From Alkalicella caledoniensis (GTDB lineage Bacteria > Bacillota > Proteinivoracia > Proteinivoracales > Proteinivoracaceae): a stretch of DNA of 64,000 nucleotides. How positions within the stretch are numbered: the first letter of the stretch is position 1; every line of letters begins with the position of its first letter. The position numbers were made by a program, and so were the translations under genes. The notes under the pieces were generated by a model. It did not search any database. It saw only the letters and a list, made by a program, of their open reading frames with translations, and had not been told where the DNA came from. Location: NCBI RefSeq assembly GCF_014467015.1, contig NZ_CP058559.1, positions 1,178,001 through 1,242,000 on the forward strand, read 5' to 3'. Of the stretch, positions 16,545 to 25,670 are shown in pieces.

Positions 16545-18593
16545 CTATTGCTGATTTACCTCCATTAGTTTTATCCCTTTATCACTAATGGTAGTTCCTC
16601 CTCTTCCGAGGTTGATATTGACTAATTCTAGTTTTGAGAGTTCTTGCATAATTTTTTTTACATCATACTCTGATAAGTGATGATTTTTTTCATATGCTCT
16701 TTCACTTATTAGCTTCCTACCCACCTTCAATCTTTTTTTGAAAGATTCGTATAAAATTTCTAATACAACCGCGTATCTCTCGTTATCAAATTTAAAGGGC
16801 ATTTCTCTCTTTTTATCTATTCTAGCATCCTGTTCATTTACATTATTTTTAATATGATATGGCAGGTCCTCTATGGAAATTGTACTCTTCCCAAGGTTGT
16901 CTAGATATTCTACACCGTTGATGAGCTCCCGTATGTTTCCATCCCACCTATAATTCTTCAATAATTCTATTGCTTCCCTACTGATAACATACTTGCAGTT
17001 ATTTCTTATCATAAAGTAATCAAATAAAAGAGGAATATCTTCCTTCCTCTTTCTCAAAGGAGGAACATTTATAGGCAAGACATTTAACCTATAGTATAGA
17101 TCTTTTCTAAAAGTTCCTTTTAATATCTCATGGGCTAAGTTCAAGTTAGTTGCTGCAATAATCCTTAAGTTCACCTTGATGACTTCCTGCCCGCCTACCC
17201 GCATAATTTCCCGTTCTTGAATAACCCTTAAAAGTTTCACTTGAAGTTCTAAGGGCATTTCCCCAATTTCGTCTAGAAACAAAGTTCCGTTATTGGCCAT
17301 TTCAAATATACCTTTACTACCCTCTTTAGAAGCACCTGTAAATGCCCCTGCTTCATATCCAAAGAGTTCACTTTCCAATAGAGAAGTGTTAAAAGCAGCA
17401 CAATTTATTGCAACAAAGTGCTTATCCTTGTTTTGGGAAAGATTGTGAATAGCCTGAGCAACCAGTTCCTTTCCTGTACCACTCTCCCCTGTTATCAATA
17501 CAGAAGAACTTGATTTTGCCATCCTTCGGATAAGGTCCTTTACTTCGGTTATCTCCTTACTTTCTCCTATAATATGTTGGATATTATATTTTGCTATATG
17601 TCCTTTGTTCATCAACTGTAGTCTCAATTTATTTTGGGTATTTTCTTTAGATTGAAAGTCCTCTATTATGGCATAAGCACCATTAAATTCCCCATTTTTC
17701 CCTTCTATTCCATAGATAGAGAGGGTTATGTATTTTTTTTTAATCTTAATCAACCTATTTAGCACTTTAGTATTGCTAAAATCAATTTCTGGTAATATGT
17801 ACTGAGCATTTTTTCCAATCATATCAGTTTGATTGATCTTAACTATTTTTTCAGCACTACCGTTACACGAAGTTACAGTATTGTCCTTATCAACACAAAT
17901 TACTCCTTTATCCATCAAACTCAAGAGAGTATCAAACTGATTCTTTAAAATATTTGACTTACTTAAAAGATATTCTACACCCACATTAGTAGACACCAAG
18001 GTTCCAAAGTAATCCCTCGTACTTTTTTTTGTAAGGTATTCCTCTAGTCCTAGGGCTACTAATAACTCTATAACAGTATTTTTGTCAATCAGCCTATGTC
18101 CTAAATCATATGTCTTTTTAGCCTTTTCGGGAACAAAACGTAACTCGCCAGTTGTAATGGCTACTTCAGCATCAGGAACTTTTTCCATATTAGGGTAAAC
18201 TGGGAAAAACTTCAGATAATCAAATCCCAATTGGTACAACAAGGTTATAGTTTCCAAGGACATTTCAAGACTTAGGTTTACCATCATAACTGTATCCATA
18301 TTACCTAAGGATTTCAAAGTGTCATATCCTTTTTTCGATAGTGTAAGTTTTGCTATAACGATATTAAAATCCTTGTCAATGTATTTCTTTAGTATCTCGT
18401 ATTGAGATTGAGTACTAATCAAAATAGCATCTAGTCTTTTAAGGTTCTCTATCTTCTCTATGTTATCAAAGTCATTATTCTCAAAAGAGAATGTCAGTAT
18501 CTCTACTTCTGAATCCAAAACCTTTGAAAGCTGATCTCTATAAGTTTGTCCCACATCTACACTTAAGGTTATAATACCTAATCTTTTTTTCAT
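16545..18593 (-). CDS. Sigma-54-dependent transcriptional activator
   Basis: 682 residues. Residues 1-200 form a sensory region of PrpR-N-like type (periplasmic-binding-like fold), followed by a PAS domain at about 215-312. The AAA+ domain has Walker A GESGTGKE (369-376), the sigma-54 contact loop GAFTGA (416-421) and Walker B LFLDEIGEM (438-446). Instead of a Fis-type helix-turn-helix, the C-terminus looks like a winged helix (about 600-682). It lies between the two sigma-54 units it should control and next to both copies of its presumed operator. The likely signal is methionine or a related sulfur amino acid or a breakdown product. Confidence 0.93.
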   Translation of the reverse strand: MKKRLGIITLSVDVGQTYRDQLSKVLDSEVEILTFSFENNDFDNIEKIENLKRLDAILISTQSQYEILKKYIDKDFNIVIAKLTLSKKGYDTLKSLGNMDTVMMVNLSLEMSLETITLLYQLGFDYLKFFPVYPNMEKVPDAEVAITTGELRFVPEKAKKTYDLGHRLIDKNTVIELLVALGLEEYLTKKSTRDYFGTLVSTNVGVEYLLSKSNILKNQFDTLLSLMDKGVICVDKDNTVTSCNGSAEKIVKINQTDMIGKNAQYILPEIDFSNTKVLNRLIKIKKKYITLSIYGIEGKNGEFNGAYAIIEDFQSKENTQNKLRLQLMNKGHIAKYNIQHIIGESKEITEVKDLIRRMAKSSSSVLITGESGTGKELVAQAIHNLSQNKDKHFVAINCAAFNTSLLESELFGYEAGAFTGASKEGSKGIFEMANNGTLFLDEIGEMPLELQVKLLRVIQEREIMRVGGQEVIKVNLRIIAATNLNLAHEILKGTFRKDLYYRLNVLPINVPPLRKRKEDIPLLFDYFMIRNNCKYVISREAIELLKNYRWDGNIRELINGVEYLDNLGKSTISIEDLPYHIKNNVNEQDARIDKKREMPFKFDNERYAVVLEILYESFKKRLKVGRKLISERAYEKNHHLSEYDVKKIMQELSKLELVNINLGRGGTTISDKGIKLMEVNQQ

Positions 18594-18670
18594 AGTCCTC
18601 CCCCTCTAATGCCTGAATGAATTTTCCCTCATCTTTATATTATTATCAAAAATCATATTTTACAAGGATT

Positions 18671-18692
18671 TAATCTTGATATAACAAGATTA
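18671..18692. promoter_or_regulatory. Second small palindrome upstream of the activator
   Basis: TAATCTTG and CAAGATTA (8-bp arms, 6-nt centre) stand 6 bp from the main operator and about 80 bp before the activator start. It may be an autoregulatory site or an accessory operator. It is not repeated before the carrier gene. Confidence 0.4.
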
Positions 18693-18697
18693 GGATT

Positions 18698-18729
18698 AAA
18701 TGGGTTATCTGAAAACAGATAACCCATTT
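18698..18729. promoter_or_regulatory. Operator / enhancer palindrome upstream of megL
   Basis: AAATGGGTTATCTG (18698-18711), centre AAAA, and the exact complement (18716-18729). It is identical in both arms to 16509-16540 and lies 130 bp before the sigma-54 promoter of megL. Confidence 0.88.
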
Positions 18730-18858
18730 AATGCTTGTTTTATATTAGGGACAAGTTTTTTCCCAAGTAATTTTAAACATTAGCAAAAACAGTTATTAGG
18801 ATGTTTATATAAATATGACTTAGCTTATTTTAATCTAAAAGAAAACATTTTTCAATTT

Positions 18859-18874
18859 TGGCACACTTTTTGCA
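18859..18874 (+). promoter_or_regulatory. Sigma-54 promoter of megL
   Basis: TGGCACACTTTTTGCA is a consensus -24/-12 element. It lies 93 bp before the megL start codon; a leader of about 80 nt follows. Confidence 0.92.
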
Positions 18875-18966
18875 TAATAGTCACATATAGAGGGATAGGC
18901 GTGTTGAAATCACTTACACAGTACTTCTGTTTAAAAAAATAAAACAATGAAAGGTAGGAGTTATAC

Positions 18967-20154
18967 ATGTACAATAATTTTGAAACTAAAGCTATTCATC
19001 AGGGTAACGAGAAAAATGCTTTTGGGTCATTAACAACACCAATTTTCCAAACCTCCACATTTGTATTTGATAATGCCGAACAAGGAGGGGATAGATTCGC
19101 AGGAAGACATGATGGATATATGTATACTCGTCTTGGGAATCCAACTGTACGTACTCTTGAGAAAAAGCTTGCAGCCATGGAAGATGGCGAATCATGCGTG
19201 GCATTTTCTTCAGGTATGGGCGCGATATCAGGAACTCTATTAAGCTTTCTTAGCAGCGGTGATCACATAGTTGCTGATAAAATGTTATACGGCTGTACTT
19301 TTTCCCTTATGGCCCATACATTTAGTAGATTTGATATTGAAGTTGACTTTATAGATTGTAGTGATATAAACTCAGTTATTCAATCTATCAAATCTAACAC
19401 CAAGGTGGTATATTTCGAGACCCCAGCCAATCCAAGTATGAAAATAGTTGATATCAATAAATTATGTATTGAGGTACATAAAAAGAAATCAGACTGTAAA
19501 ATTGTGGTTGATAATACTTTCGCTACACCATATATTACACAACCGTTAAAATTAGGTGCGGATATCGTTTTGCATTCTGCAACGAAATACCTAAATGGTC
19601 ATGGCGATGTAGTTGCAGGTATGGCAGTTGGCAAAAAAGATGTAATGGATCAAATTCGTAGTATTGGTCTCAAAGATATCACAGGAGCAGTTTTAAGTCC
19701 TAATGATGCTTTTCTAATCCTTAGGGGACTAAAAACTCTAAAACATCGTATGGATGCCCACTCTTACAATGCACAAATGGTTGCTGAATTCCTTGAAAGT
19801 CATGAAATGATTGAAAATGTATACTATCCAGGTTTGCCGTCTAATTCAGGATATAAGATTGCAAAAAAACAAATGAGAAAATTTGGTGGTGTAATATCAT
19901 TTGAAGTTAAAGGTGGGTTCAATGATGCAATAAACCTAATTAATAATCTTCACTTATGTACCCTTGCAGTAAGCTTAGGAGATGTTGAAACATTGATACA
20001 GCATCCTGGGTCTATGACACACTCTGCATACTCTAAAGAAGAAATAGAAGCAGCAGGCTTTTCTGATGGATTAATTCGCTTATCTGTAGGGTTAGAAAAT
20101 TATCAAGATATTATTGATGATTTGTTACATGGATTAAGTTTAATTAGAGCGTAA
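18967..20154 (+). CDS. megL: Methionine gamma-lyase
   Basis: 395 residues of the Cys/Met-metabolism PLP enzyme family. PLP contacts are visible as YTRLGNPT (53-60), SSGMGAI, VDNTFATPY (Asp 182) and the Schiff-base lysine in SATKYLNGHGD (Lys 207). The YGCTF motif with Cys 110 is typical of methionine gamma-lyase rather than cystathionine lyases. The reaction turns methionine into methanethiol, ammonia and 2-oxobutyrate. It is transcribed divergently from the activator under the sigma-54 promoter at 18859. AGGTAGGAG precedes the ATG. Confidence 0.93.
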   Translation: MYNNFETKAIHQGNEKNAFGSLTTPIFQTSTFVFDNAEQGGDRFAGRHDGYMYTRLGNPTVRTLEKKLAAMEDGESCVAFSSGMGAISGTLLSFLSSGDHIVADKMLYGCTFSLMAHTFSRFDIEVDFIDCSDINSVIQSIKSNTKVVYFETPANPSMKIVDINKLCIEVHKKKSDCKIVVDNTFATPYITQPLKLGADIVLHSATKYLNGHGDVVAGMAVGKKDVMDQIRSIGLKDITGAVLSPNDAFLILRGLKTLKHRMDAHSYNAQMVAEFLESHEMIENVYYPGLPSNSGYKIAKKQMRKFGGVISFEVKGGFNDAINLINNLHLCTLAVSLGDVETLIQHPGSMTHSAYSKEEIEAAGFSDGLIRLSVGLENYQDIIDDLLHGLSLIRA

Positions 20155-20218
20155 CACCATTTCCGATTTTTCTCTTAAGACCCACTCCCACCTTTTTATT
20201 TTATATGGATTAATTGCG

Positions 20219-20283
20219 ACATAACGTTTTCGTGTTTACGACCCTCGGACTCAGCAGCTCCATGGGCGCGCTTCCCTATATTT
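20219..20283 (-). repeat. Partial attC-like element
   Basis: ACATAACGTTTTCGTGTTTACG matches the left half of the complete element at 27864 (ATAACGTTCTCGTGTTTGCG). The opposite half is replaced by the end of the XRE gene. It marks the low-coordinate edge of the main array. Confidence 0.5.
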
Positions 20284-20703
20284 TCAGCCTTCTTTTTCTT
20301 CTGGAAAAAAGCAATATAACCCTAAACAAATAACTGCCAAACTAAGTAGTTTAACCGCATCATTTGAAGAAATCACTCCCAAGAGATTCAAAACAAAAGT
20401 TCCGACACCTATTGAAATAGCTACGCATTTTATAAAAAGAGAAAATATTTGCTTTAAATCTCGTCTTTCAAGCTGTTGAAATCCGTTTTTACTATTTTCT
20501 CTACCCTGCATTAACCCTTCAACAGATACACCAAGTACTTCTGCAAGTTTAGGAATAGTGCTTATGTCAGGACAGGAAATATTGCGTTCCCATTTTGATA
20601 CTGCCTTATCTGTTACTCCCAATCTTTTTGCTAGTACTGCTTGTGTCATATCATTTTCTTTTCTATGTTCGGAAATTACTTCTCCCATAGATTTATTTTC
20701 CAT
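20284..20703 (-). CDS. XRE-family regulator with membrane tail
   Basis: 139 residues. The N-terminal 65 residues are a Cro/CI helix-turn-helix (MTQAVLAKRLGVTDKAVSKW with ERNISCPDISTIPKLAEVLG). The C-terminal half has two hydrophobic helices (about 91-110 and 114-131). Membrane-tethered XRE regulators of this sort are common in Firmicutes. The target is unknown. It is followed on the minus strand by a half attC-like element. Confidence 0.88.
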   Translation of the reverse strand: MENKSMGEVISEHRKENDMTQAVLAKRLGVTDKAVSKWERNISCPDISTIPKLAEVLGVSVEGLMQGRENSKNGFQQLERRDLKQIFSLFIKCVAISIGVGTFVLNLLGVISSNDAVKLLSLAVICLGLYCFFPEEKEG

Positions 20704-21014
20704 TTTAAATCACTCCTCGTATGTTTTGTATAAATACATCTTAAATCACAAATGCAGTTTACTCAACCTACCACAAGTAGAACCAAGTAAATAGATGGTT
20801 TAGTAGCAGTTTAGTGTTTGCTTTCCTCGCAAATAATGTTCTTCCTCCTAATATGTAATAAACTTTTACTTCCTTTAAAATATCTTGACGATTTGCCGGT
20901 AGCCATCCTCTGTTATAACTACACCCTTAGTTAGGACGATAGCGCAAAAAAGCCTACGCATTATTTGCCTAGGCTTTCTATCTCCATAACTTGTAAGGGC
21001 TAGGGTGGGATTAT
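20704..21014. other. Intergenic stretch
   Basis: It contains the upstream region of the XRE gene and, near its high-coordinate end, the terminator of the 21015-21627 operon. No other element is recognised. Confidence 0.4.
20948..20977 (-). terminator. Terminator of the HTH/membrane gene pair
   Basis: AAAGCCTACGCA pairs with TGCCTAGGCTTT with one mismatch across a 5-nt loop, flanked by A-rich sequence that gives a U tract on the minus strand. It follows the stop at 21015 by about 40 bp. Confidence 0.65.
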
Positions 21015-21428
21015 TTACATCCTTTTATTCCATTGAAATTGAGCTACTCTATTCACTGCTGCTAAAAATAATGTTACTGTTGCAGCCCCATAGGAAATAG
21101 CTCCGCTTCTAAGTACTATTCCTATGAACGCAATTATAAATAATGTAATGTAAGTTATTATTAATGTAAACCTTGCTGCCCTACCTTGAATTGCGTGATT
21201 ACGCTCATCATCAGACAGAATCTTAATTTCACCCTTTAATTTTGGATCCTTCTTAAACTGATACAATTCTCCTAATATCATTAAAATGGCTGAACCTAAA
21301 GCTGCTGCTATGAAACGCAAACCGTTATTTTCTCCTCCGAAAAGCACATATACCGTACCTCCTAGGAAGTAACCTACTATGGCCAGAATAAATAATCTCC
21401 TGTAATACCTACTCACCTTTTCCACCAT
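21015..21428 (-). CDS. Small multi-pass membrane protein paired with an XRE repressor
   Basis: Start placed at the ATG at 21428 (MVEKVSRYY), preceded by GAGGGGG; the upstream in-frame ATGs overlap the repressor gene more deeply. About 137 residues with four hydrophobic helices (for example LFILAIVGYFLGGTVYVLFG and FTLIITYITLFIIAFIGIVL). Membrane protein plus tiny XRE repressor pairs are widespread in Firmicutes and function is not established. Confidence 0.75.
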   Translation of the reverse strand: MVEKVSRYYRRLFILAIVGYFLGGTVYVLFGGENNGLRFIAAALGSAILMILGELYQFKKDPKLKGEIKILSDDERNHAIQGRAARFTLIITYITLFIIAFIGIVLRSGAISYGAATVTLFLAAVNRVAQFQWNKRM

Positions 21429-21627
21429 TTTCATCCCCCTCATAAATAAATATTTCCTCAATACTCATCTTAAAGTAACAAGCAATTTTGAAAGCAAGCT
21501 GAATAGATGGATTATACTTCCCGTTTTCTAAAGAACTAATAGTCTGTCTTGAAACCTGTAATATTTCAGCAAGTTCATCCTGCTTTAAAGCTCGTTTCTT
21601 ACGGATCTCTTCCAAGCGATTCTTCAA
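21409..21627 (-). CDS. Small XRE-family transcriptional regulator
   Basis: 72 residues, a stand-alone helix-turn-helix of the YozG/Cro type (RKKRALKQDELAEILQVSRQ then TISSLENGKYNPSIQLAFKI). It overlaps the start of the membrane-protein gene, so the two are coupled. It most likely represses its own operon. Confidence 0.9.
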   Translation of the reverse strand: MKNRLEEIRKKRALKQDELAEILQVSRQTISSLENGKYNPSIQLAFKIACYFKMSIEEIFIYEGDENGGKGE

Positions 21628-21811
21628 TAGCCTACCTCCTTTAACGTAAAGCTTCCTTTACATTAAAGATATACTACTACTAATAATTTGTCAAGCCAAC
21701 TTTACATATATTTCTGAAATTTTGACTAGTTTTATCCCATGGCGATAGTGGATAATGACCACACAACGGACTTTCATCGCCAAGTTAACGCACATCCGGC
21801 GCACCAAAAAT

Positions 21812-21836
21812 AATACCGCTCAAGCTGAGCGGTATT
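21812..21836 (-). terminator. Perfect terminator hairpin
   Basis: AATACCGCTCA (21812-21822) pairs perfectly with TGAGCGGTATT (21826-21836) over a 3-nt loop, with a T run (from ACCAAAAATA on the plus strand) following on the minus strand. It serves the gene at 21888-22292. Confidence 0.85.
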
Positions 21837-21887
21837 GTAACAGTGTTTGGAGTCTTATTAGTGATATTATAAATTAGCTTACTATGG

Positions 21888-22292
21888 TCATTGTTTTGAA
21901 ACAGTAAATTCAGCAATAATTATTTTTGCTGTTTCTTCATCACTCAGGTCAGAAAACACTTCTTTTAGTATACGGTACTGACCTGGTTCTGATGGAACAA
22001 AGAGTATTACCTGCTCAAACTTCTTTCTTGGTTTCAGACTATACGCGATATCTTCCCAACCATCTGGAATATAAATAGTTTCCCACTCATTGTTTGTATA
22101 TCGTTGTATTTCGTACTTTTGTCCAAAGTATATCGTGTTCCAGCTCCTGTTATTTATGGTTATTGTTAAATCATCACCCGATGAAATAACGTCTACGTTC
22201 AAACTTAGTTGAGGACTATTGTTTGTACTAACATAAACAATAATAATAATTACTACAATCAAGACGGCAAGTATAATTTTACGTGAATTCAT
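21888..22292 (-). CDS. Membrane-anchored Ig-like domain protein
   Basis: 134 residues: an N-terminal anchor helix (IILAVLIVVIIIIVYV, no lipobox) and an external beta-sandwich of about 100 residues (LSLNVDVISSGDDLTITINN, ending IIIAEFTVSKQ). The pattern fits small bacterial Ig-like domains exposed outside the membrane. It is a single gene with its own terminator and no recognised specific function. Confidence 0.65.
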   Translation of the reverse strand: MNSRKIILAVLIVVIIIIVYVSTNNSPQLSLNVDVISSGDDLTITINNRSWNTIYFGQKYEIQRYTNNEWETIYIPDGWEDIAYSLKPRKKFEQVILFVPSEPGQYRILKEVFSDLSDEETAKIIIAEFTVSKQ

Positions 22293-22451
22293 ACTATTAC
22301 CTCCTTACATTTTAGTTTCACAACTCAAAGACAGAGTTATCCATACTCCTAAGTTTCTGAAAATGTTTTATATAAATTCAATTTTAACTTTATATAATTT
22401 TTTGTCAATATCATTTGTACGAACTTATAAACAGGTTTTTAAATCCATTAT

Positions 22452-22967
22452 CTATTTTAATTTCATTTTGTAAATAGTAGATTCATGTTCAACACCAGTG
22501 TTATGGTTTTTAAAACTACTAGCTATATCTGCCTTAAGTCCACATTTTTCCATCACACGGCAAGATGCTATATTATCTGTAGCTACAGTACAATAAAAAT
22601 CTCGCACCCCCAGTGAGTAGGCAAATTTAATCATTGCTTTTGCCATTTCAGTCGCATATCCATTCCCCCATAGTTCTTTTACAACATCATATCCAAACCC
22701 CCATTCTCCTTCTGGCCCCTCTGTTCCTATACAACAAGTTCCTATTGGTTTATTTGTCACCTTATCATATGCTATAAAGGGATATTCGTCTTGCCAATCA
22801 TCAATATCAAAGATTATTTCTCTGAGTTCATCACCATTTTTATATGGTGGATTATTCAAGTATTTCCCAGTCTCAGGATCCCCCCATAATTTGGCCGCAA
22901 AATCACAATCGTCTAAAGTCATACTCTTAAGTATCATTCTTTCTGTTACTATATCCTTGGTTTTCAT
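22452..22967 (-). CDS. GNAT acetyltransferase, RimJ/RimL type
   Basis: 171 residues. TERMILKSMTLDDCDFAAKL at the N-terminus is typical of the RimJ/RimL group. The acetyl-CoA loop is in VKELWGNGYATEMAKAMIKF (Q/RxxGxG/A form), followed by NIASCRVMEKCGL. It transfers acetyl groups to protein N-termini or small molecules. GNAT genes are frequent integron-type cassettes. Confidence 0.9.
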   Translation of the reverse strand: MKTKDIVTERMILKSMTLDDCDFAAKLWGDPETGKYLNNPPYKNGDELREIIFDIDDWQDEYPFIAYDKVTNKPIGTCCIGTEGPEGEWGFGYDVVKELWGNGYATEMAKAMIKFAYSLGVRDFYCTVATDNIASCRVMEKCGLKADIASSFKNHNTGVEHESTIYKMKLK

Positions 22968-23097
22968 TCTCCAAACTCCTTTTCTTGCAATTTATCTACG
23001 TTCTAAATAGTCTTATTGAATCTAATTCTACTAAATATGTATCACTTTGCTTTAAAATAGACACCAAAGAAAGAAAATCCCCATATCACTATTTCCT

Positions 23098-23245
23098 ATA
23101 ACATCCCAGCCATTTCCAACGCCTTCGAACTGGAACCCAGAGCAATACCCCTTAAAAGGAGCTCGCACCCAGTGAGAAGGTGTGGTGCTGAATCTGCCCT
23201 AGACACGTGCTTTCAGCAACTTTATGTTTTGTTCTCCGATGCCAT
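23098..23245 (-). repeat. Partial attC-like element
   Basis: CTATAACATCCCAGCCATTTCC matches the R box and L box half of the long elements. The interior (from CTTCGAACTGGAACCCAGAG) resembles the element at 25482. The partner L and R boxes at the other end are degenerate. Confidence 0.55.
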
Positions 23246-23377
23246 ACACCCCCGTGCTCAGGTGGAAACAGGATATCTCCCTCTTAGAGCTATCTTTTGA
23301 TTGTCACATCACATTAAAATATAAATTATACAAAATAACATTTCATGACTCACCAATTCTTCTGTTCACTTTAAATA

Positions 23378-23728
23378 TTAAACTTCTTCTAAATGATTTA
23401 GTGGAGCCCATCCTTTTGTGAGCGGATCATATTGTTTAGTTCCCCATATCCAACCATTTAATATTTTATTCATAATTATAATTTCATCTACTTCTATATC
23501 AAATTCTCTTGCATCATAATCTTCTAATACAGTACCTATATCATCATTTCTATTAATTATTTGCTTCGGAACCCATCCTTCATTATTTTCCCTTTTACAA
23601 TAAATCCACCCAGCCCAATCTCCATCTACACTGGACTCTTCAATACATATAACTTTGTCACCTTTATATAAAACTATTGGATTATCTGAATCGGTTTTTC
23701 TGTTTTTAATCACTCTATACTTACTCAT
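23378..23728 (-). CDS. Tandem SH3-like domain protein
   Basis: 116 residues with two SH3-type modules: VLYKGDKVICIEESSVDGDW with AGWIYCKRENNEGWVPKQII, and YDAREFDIEVDEIIIMNKIL with GWIWGTKQYDPLTKGWAPLN. The GWVP and GWAP motifs are characteristic. No signal peptide. It probably binds a peptide or protein partner. It stands alone between attC-like elements on both sides. Confidence 0.8.
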   Translation of the reverse strand: MSKYRVIKNRKTDSDNPIVLYKGDKVICIEESSVDGDWAGWIYCKRENNEGWVPKQIINRNDDIGTVLEDYDAREFDIEVDEIIIMNKILNGWIWGTKQYDPLTKGWAPLNHLEEV

Positions 23729-23910
23729 GCTTGCATCTCCTTATATTTTAAAATTCAGTCTGCTTGTCCCAAAATATCCTCTTTAAAATCAAACTGTAAA
23801 AACTGTTGCCCAAATTGACTGTTTTCTGTATCGATGTGTTTACAAATTTGTATAACTATTACGTTATTAAATAATCAACGCCATGATCTACTGTTTCAAC
23901 GTATGGTTTC

Positions 23911-24076
23911 GGAAAACGCCCCAGCCACTTCCAAAGTGGCCGTCCCTTTAGGGCTGGGGCAAGACTTGCCTATCCCTTATTGCCGTCCCAAGCTGCAAGT
24001 CTTGTGACAGAGGACGTGGTGCGCCTAGCCCCAGAGCCTGTCCACACCGCACCCTTGTGGGAATATTGTGCTATCT
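23911..24076 (-). repeat. attC-like element, long form
   Basis: It begins with the CCCCAGCCACTTCC L half, contains GCCGTCCCTTTAGGGCTGG, CAAGACTTGC...GCAAGTCTTG and GTCCACACCGCAC as in the other long copies, and ends GTGGGAATATTGTGCTATCT. Its R box is weaker (AAAAC / GCTAT) than in other copies. It follows the stop of the small gene at 24162. Confidence 0.75.
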
Positions 24077-24161
24077 GCTGTCCGTCAATGCCAATATTTT
24101 TTTACATCACTAACCATTTTTTGTTCACCGATATCGTAATTTATAAATAATGTTCACTAAA

Positions 24162-24350
24162 TCAATTATTATAATTTCTAATAATTGATTTATGACTCTT
24201 ATAAGCAGCTAAAAAACTCAAAACTGCCAAACTTCCAATGAAAATAGCAATTACACACAATCCATTATTTAATAATATTGAAAAAAATGATATCTGTGTA
24301 ATTCCTGCGATTATTCGGGTATTTCTAACCTTCTTTAATTCCTTTTTCAT
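24162..24350 (-). CDS. Small membrane protein (62 aa)
   Basis: Two hydrophobic stretches (ITQISFFSILLNNGLCVIAI and FIGSLAVLSFLAAY) between basic ends. The gene is the only one between two attC-like elements, so it is read as a one-gene cassette. Family not recognised. Confidence 0.55.
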   Translation of the reverse strand: MKKELKKVRNTRIIAGITQISFFSILLNNGLCVIAIFIGSLAVLSFLAAYKSHKSIIRNYNN

Positions 24351-24469
24351 AGAAAAACCTCACTTTATTTTATTTCACATAATTCTACTTATATGACTAA
24401 CTCTTTTCTCATATATTTCTTCTTTCAACATAAGTCAACTACTAACTGAACACTTTGCTAAGGTTTGCA

Positions 24470-24546
24470 AGATAACGATCCGCGTACTCCCGAAGTCTGG
24501 TTGCTACTTTCACCGTCTCTCAGATTTTGGGAATACACTGTTAGAT
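24470..24546 (-). repeat. attC-like element, short form (77 bp)
   Basis: Outer boxes AGATAAC (24470-24476) and GTTAGAT (24540-24546) both fit the attC R consensus. The L boxes GTACTCCC and GGGAATAC pair with one G-U. Its size lies in the range of classical attC sites. Confidence 0.8.
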
Positions 24547-24663
24547 GCTGTTACATGCCCCGAGAAGACAGGGCCATACGGACGTGGCGCCTCAATCTCT
24601 ACTAAAACTCATATACTATTTTGAATATAAGGATTGTATGTTGTTTGTATACAGATTATGTTC

Positions 24664-25413
24664 TCATCTGTTAAGCATCTTCTTCAAATAGCCCTCGTTA
24701 AGTAAATGTACTGTTTCAAACTTACCTTTATAAAAAACAGCCCAATTATTAAACACACAAGGAAGTTTTTTCGCTTTTTCTAATGTGTCAACTTTTATCA
24801 GTTTAAACGGAATGTTGTTTGAGTTACAATATGTTTCAATTTGTTCTATGCAATTGGGAATATATGGGCATTGCAATCCATAATAAATAGTCAGCATTTC
24901 ACTATCTATTTTATGCGTTTTTATATTTGGCGTAAACTGCGGCTGTAAGTTACCAAAAGACAATGCCATAAGTTCATACTCACCATGAATAGTATCAACA
25001 GTTTTAAAACCAAATTTTTGCATGAACTTTTTATCTGAAAGAAAAGGTTTTTTCTTTTTTGAGCTGATTATGCAAACACCAGCCATATCTTGTTTTTTTG
25101 CGTCCGCAATACAATAGTCGAGCAATTCTTTGGCATATCCTTTTCCCTTAAAGCTACCTGAAACCCAAAGGCAGTAGATGTAAATGTAGTTATCCCCAAC
25201 AACTGGCACCCATGCCTTTTCAAGTGGCGCATATTCAATGAAAACCTTACCTTTCTCATTTAGCTTTCTAAATACATGTCCCTCTGGAATTCTTTCAGCA
25301 AGCCAAGCTTTTTTAATATTAACACCACATTGATGTTTCTTATCGGCGATAGCGCAACACAAATGCTCATTTGCAATATTACCTGTAGTTAAATTTATAA
25401 ATTCATTGCTCAT
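24664..25413 (-). CDS. GNAT acetyltransferase with YoaP-type C-terminal domain
   Basis: 249 residues. The N-terminal GNAT domain has the acetyl-CoA motif WVSGSFKGKGYAKELLDYCI and KKFMQKFGFKTVD. From about residue 165 a YoaP-like module follows (IYYGLQCPYIPNCIEQIETY, with cysteines CPYIPNC), as in the Bacillus YoaP family of about 250 residues. Likely a small-molecule acetyltransferase. Full length. One-gene cassette between elements at 24470 and 25482. Confidence 0.88.
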   Translation of the reverse strand: MSNEFINLTTGNIANEHLCCAIADKKHQCGVNIKKAWLAERIPEGHVFRKLNEKGKVFIEYAPLEKAWVPVVGDNYIYIYCLWVSGSFKGKGYAKELLDYCIADAKKQDMAGVCIISSKKKKPFLSDKKFMQKFGFKTVDTIHGEYELMALSFGNLQPQFTPNIKTHKIDSEMLTIYYGLQCPYIPNCIEQIETYCNSNNIPFKLIKVDTLEKAKKLPCVFNNWAVFYKGKFETVHLLNEGYLKKMLNR

Positions 25414-25481
25414 TGTTTTGCCCTCCTAAAAACCCTTCTTTGCGGCACGATGTCGCCGCCATAAGTTCTGCATGGGATTGC

Positions 25482-25626
25482 ATCTAACGTGGCGCATTTG
25501 CAACGCCTTAGAACTGAACCCCAGAGTAATACCCTAAACGGAGCTTCGCTCCCAGTGAGAAGGTGTGGCGCTGAACCTGCCTACAAAAACTGCTCCCAAC
25601 ATCCCTGTGCAAATGTTATGTTATGG
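25482..25626 (-). repeat. attC-like element
   Basis: R boxes ATCTAAC and GTTATGT; L boxes CATTTGCA and TGCAAATG pair perfectly over 8 bp, with a different sequence from the GCCATTCCC type, showing covariation. The interior (GGAGCTTCGCTCC hairpin, AGAAGGTGTGGCGCTGAA) is a second subfamily shared with 23098. Confidence 0.85.
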
Positions 25627-25670
25627 GAAGTCGTTTAAATTCCCTTTTTACATAATACAGATAAATACTC

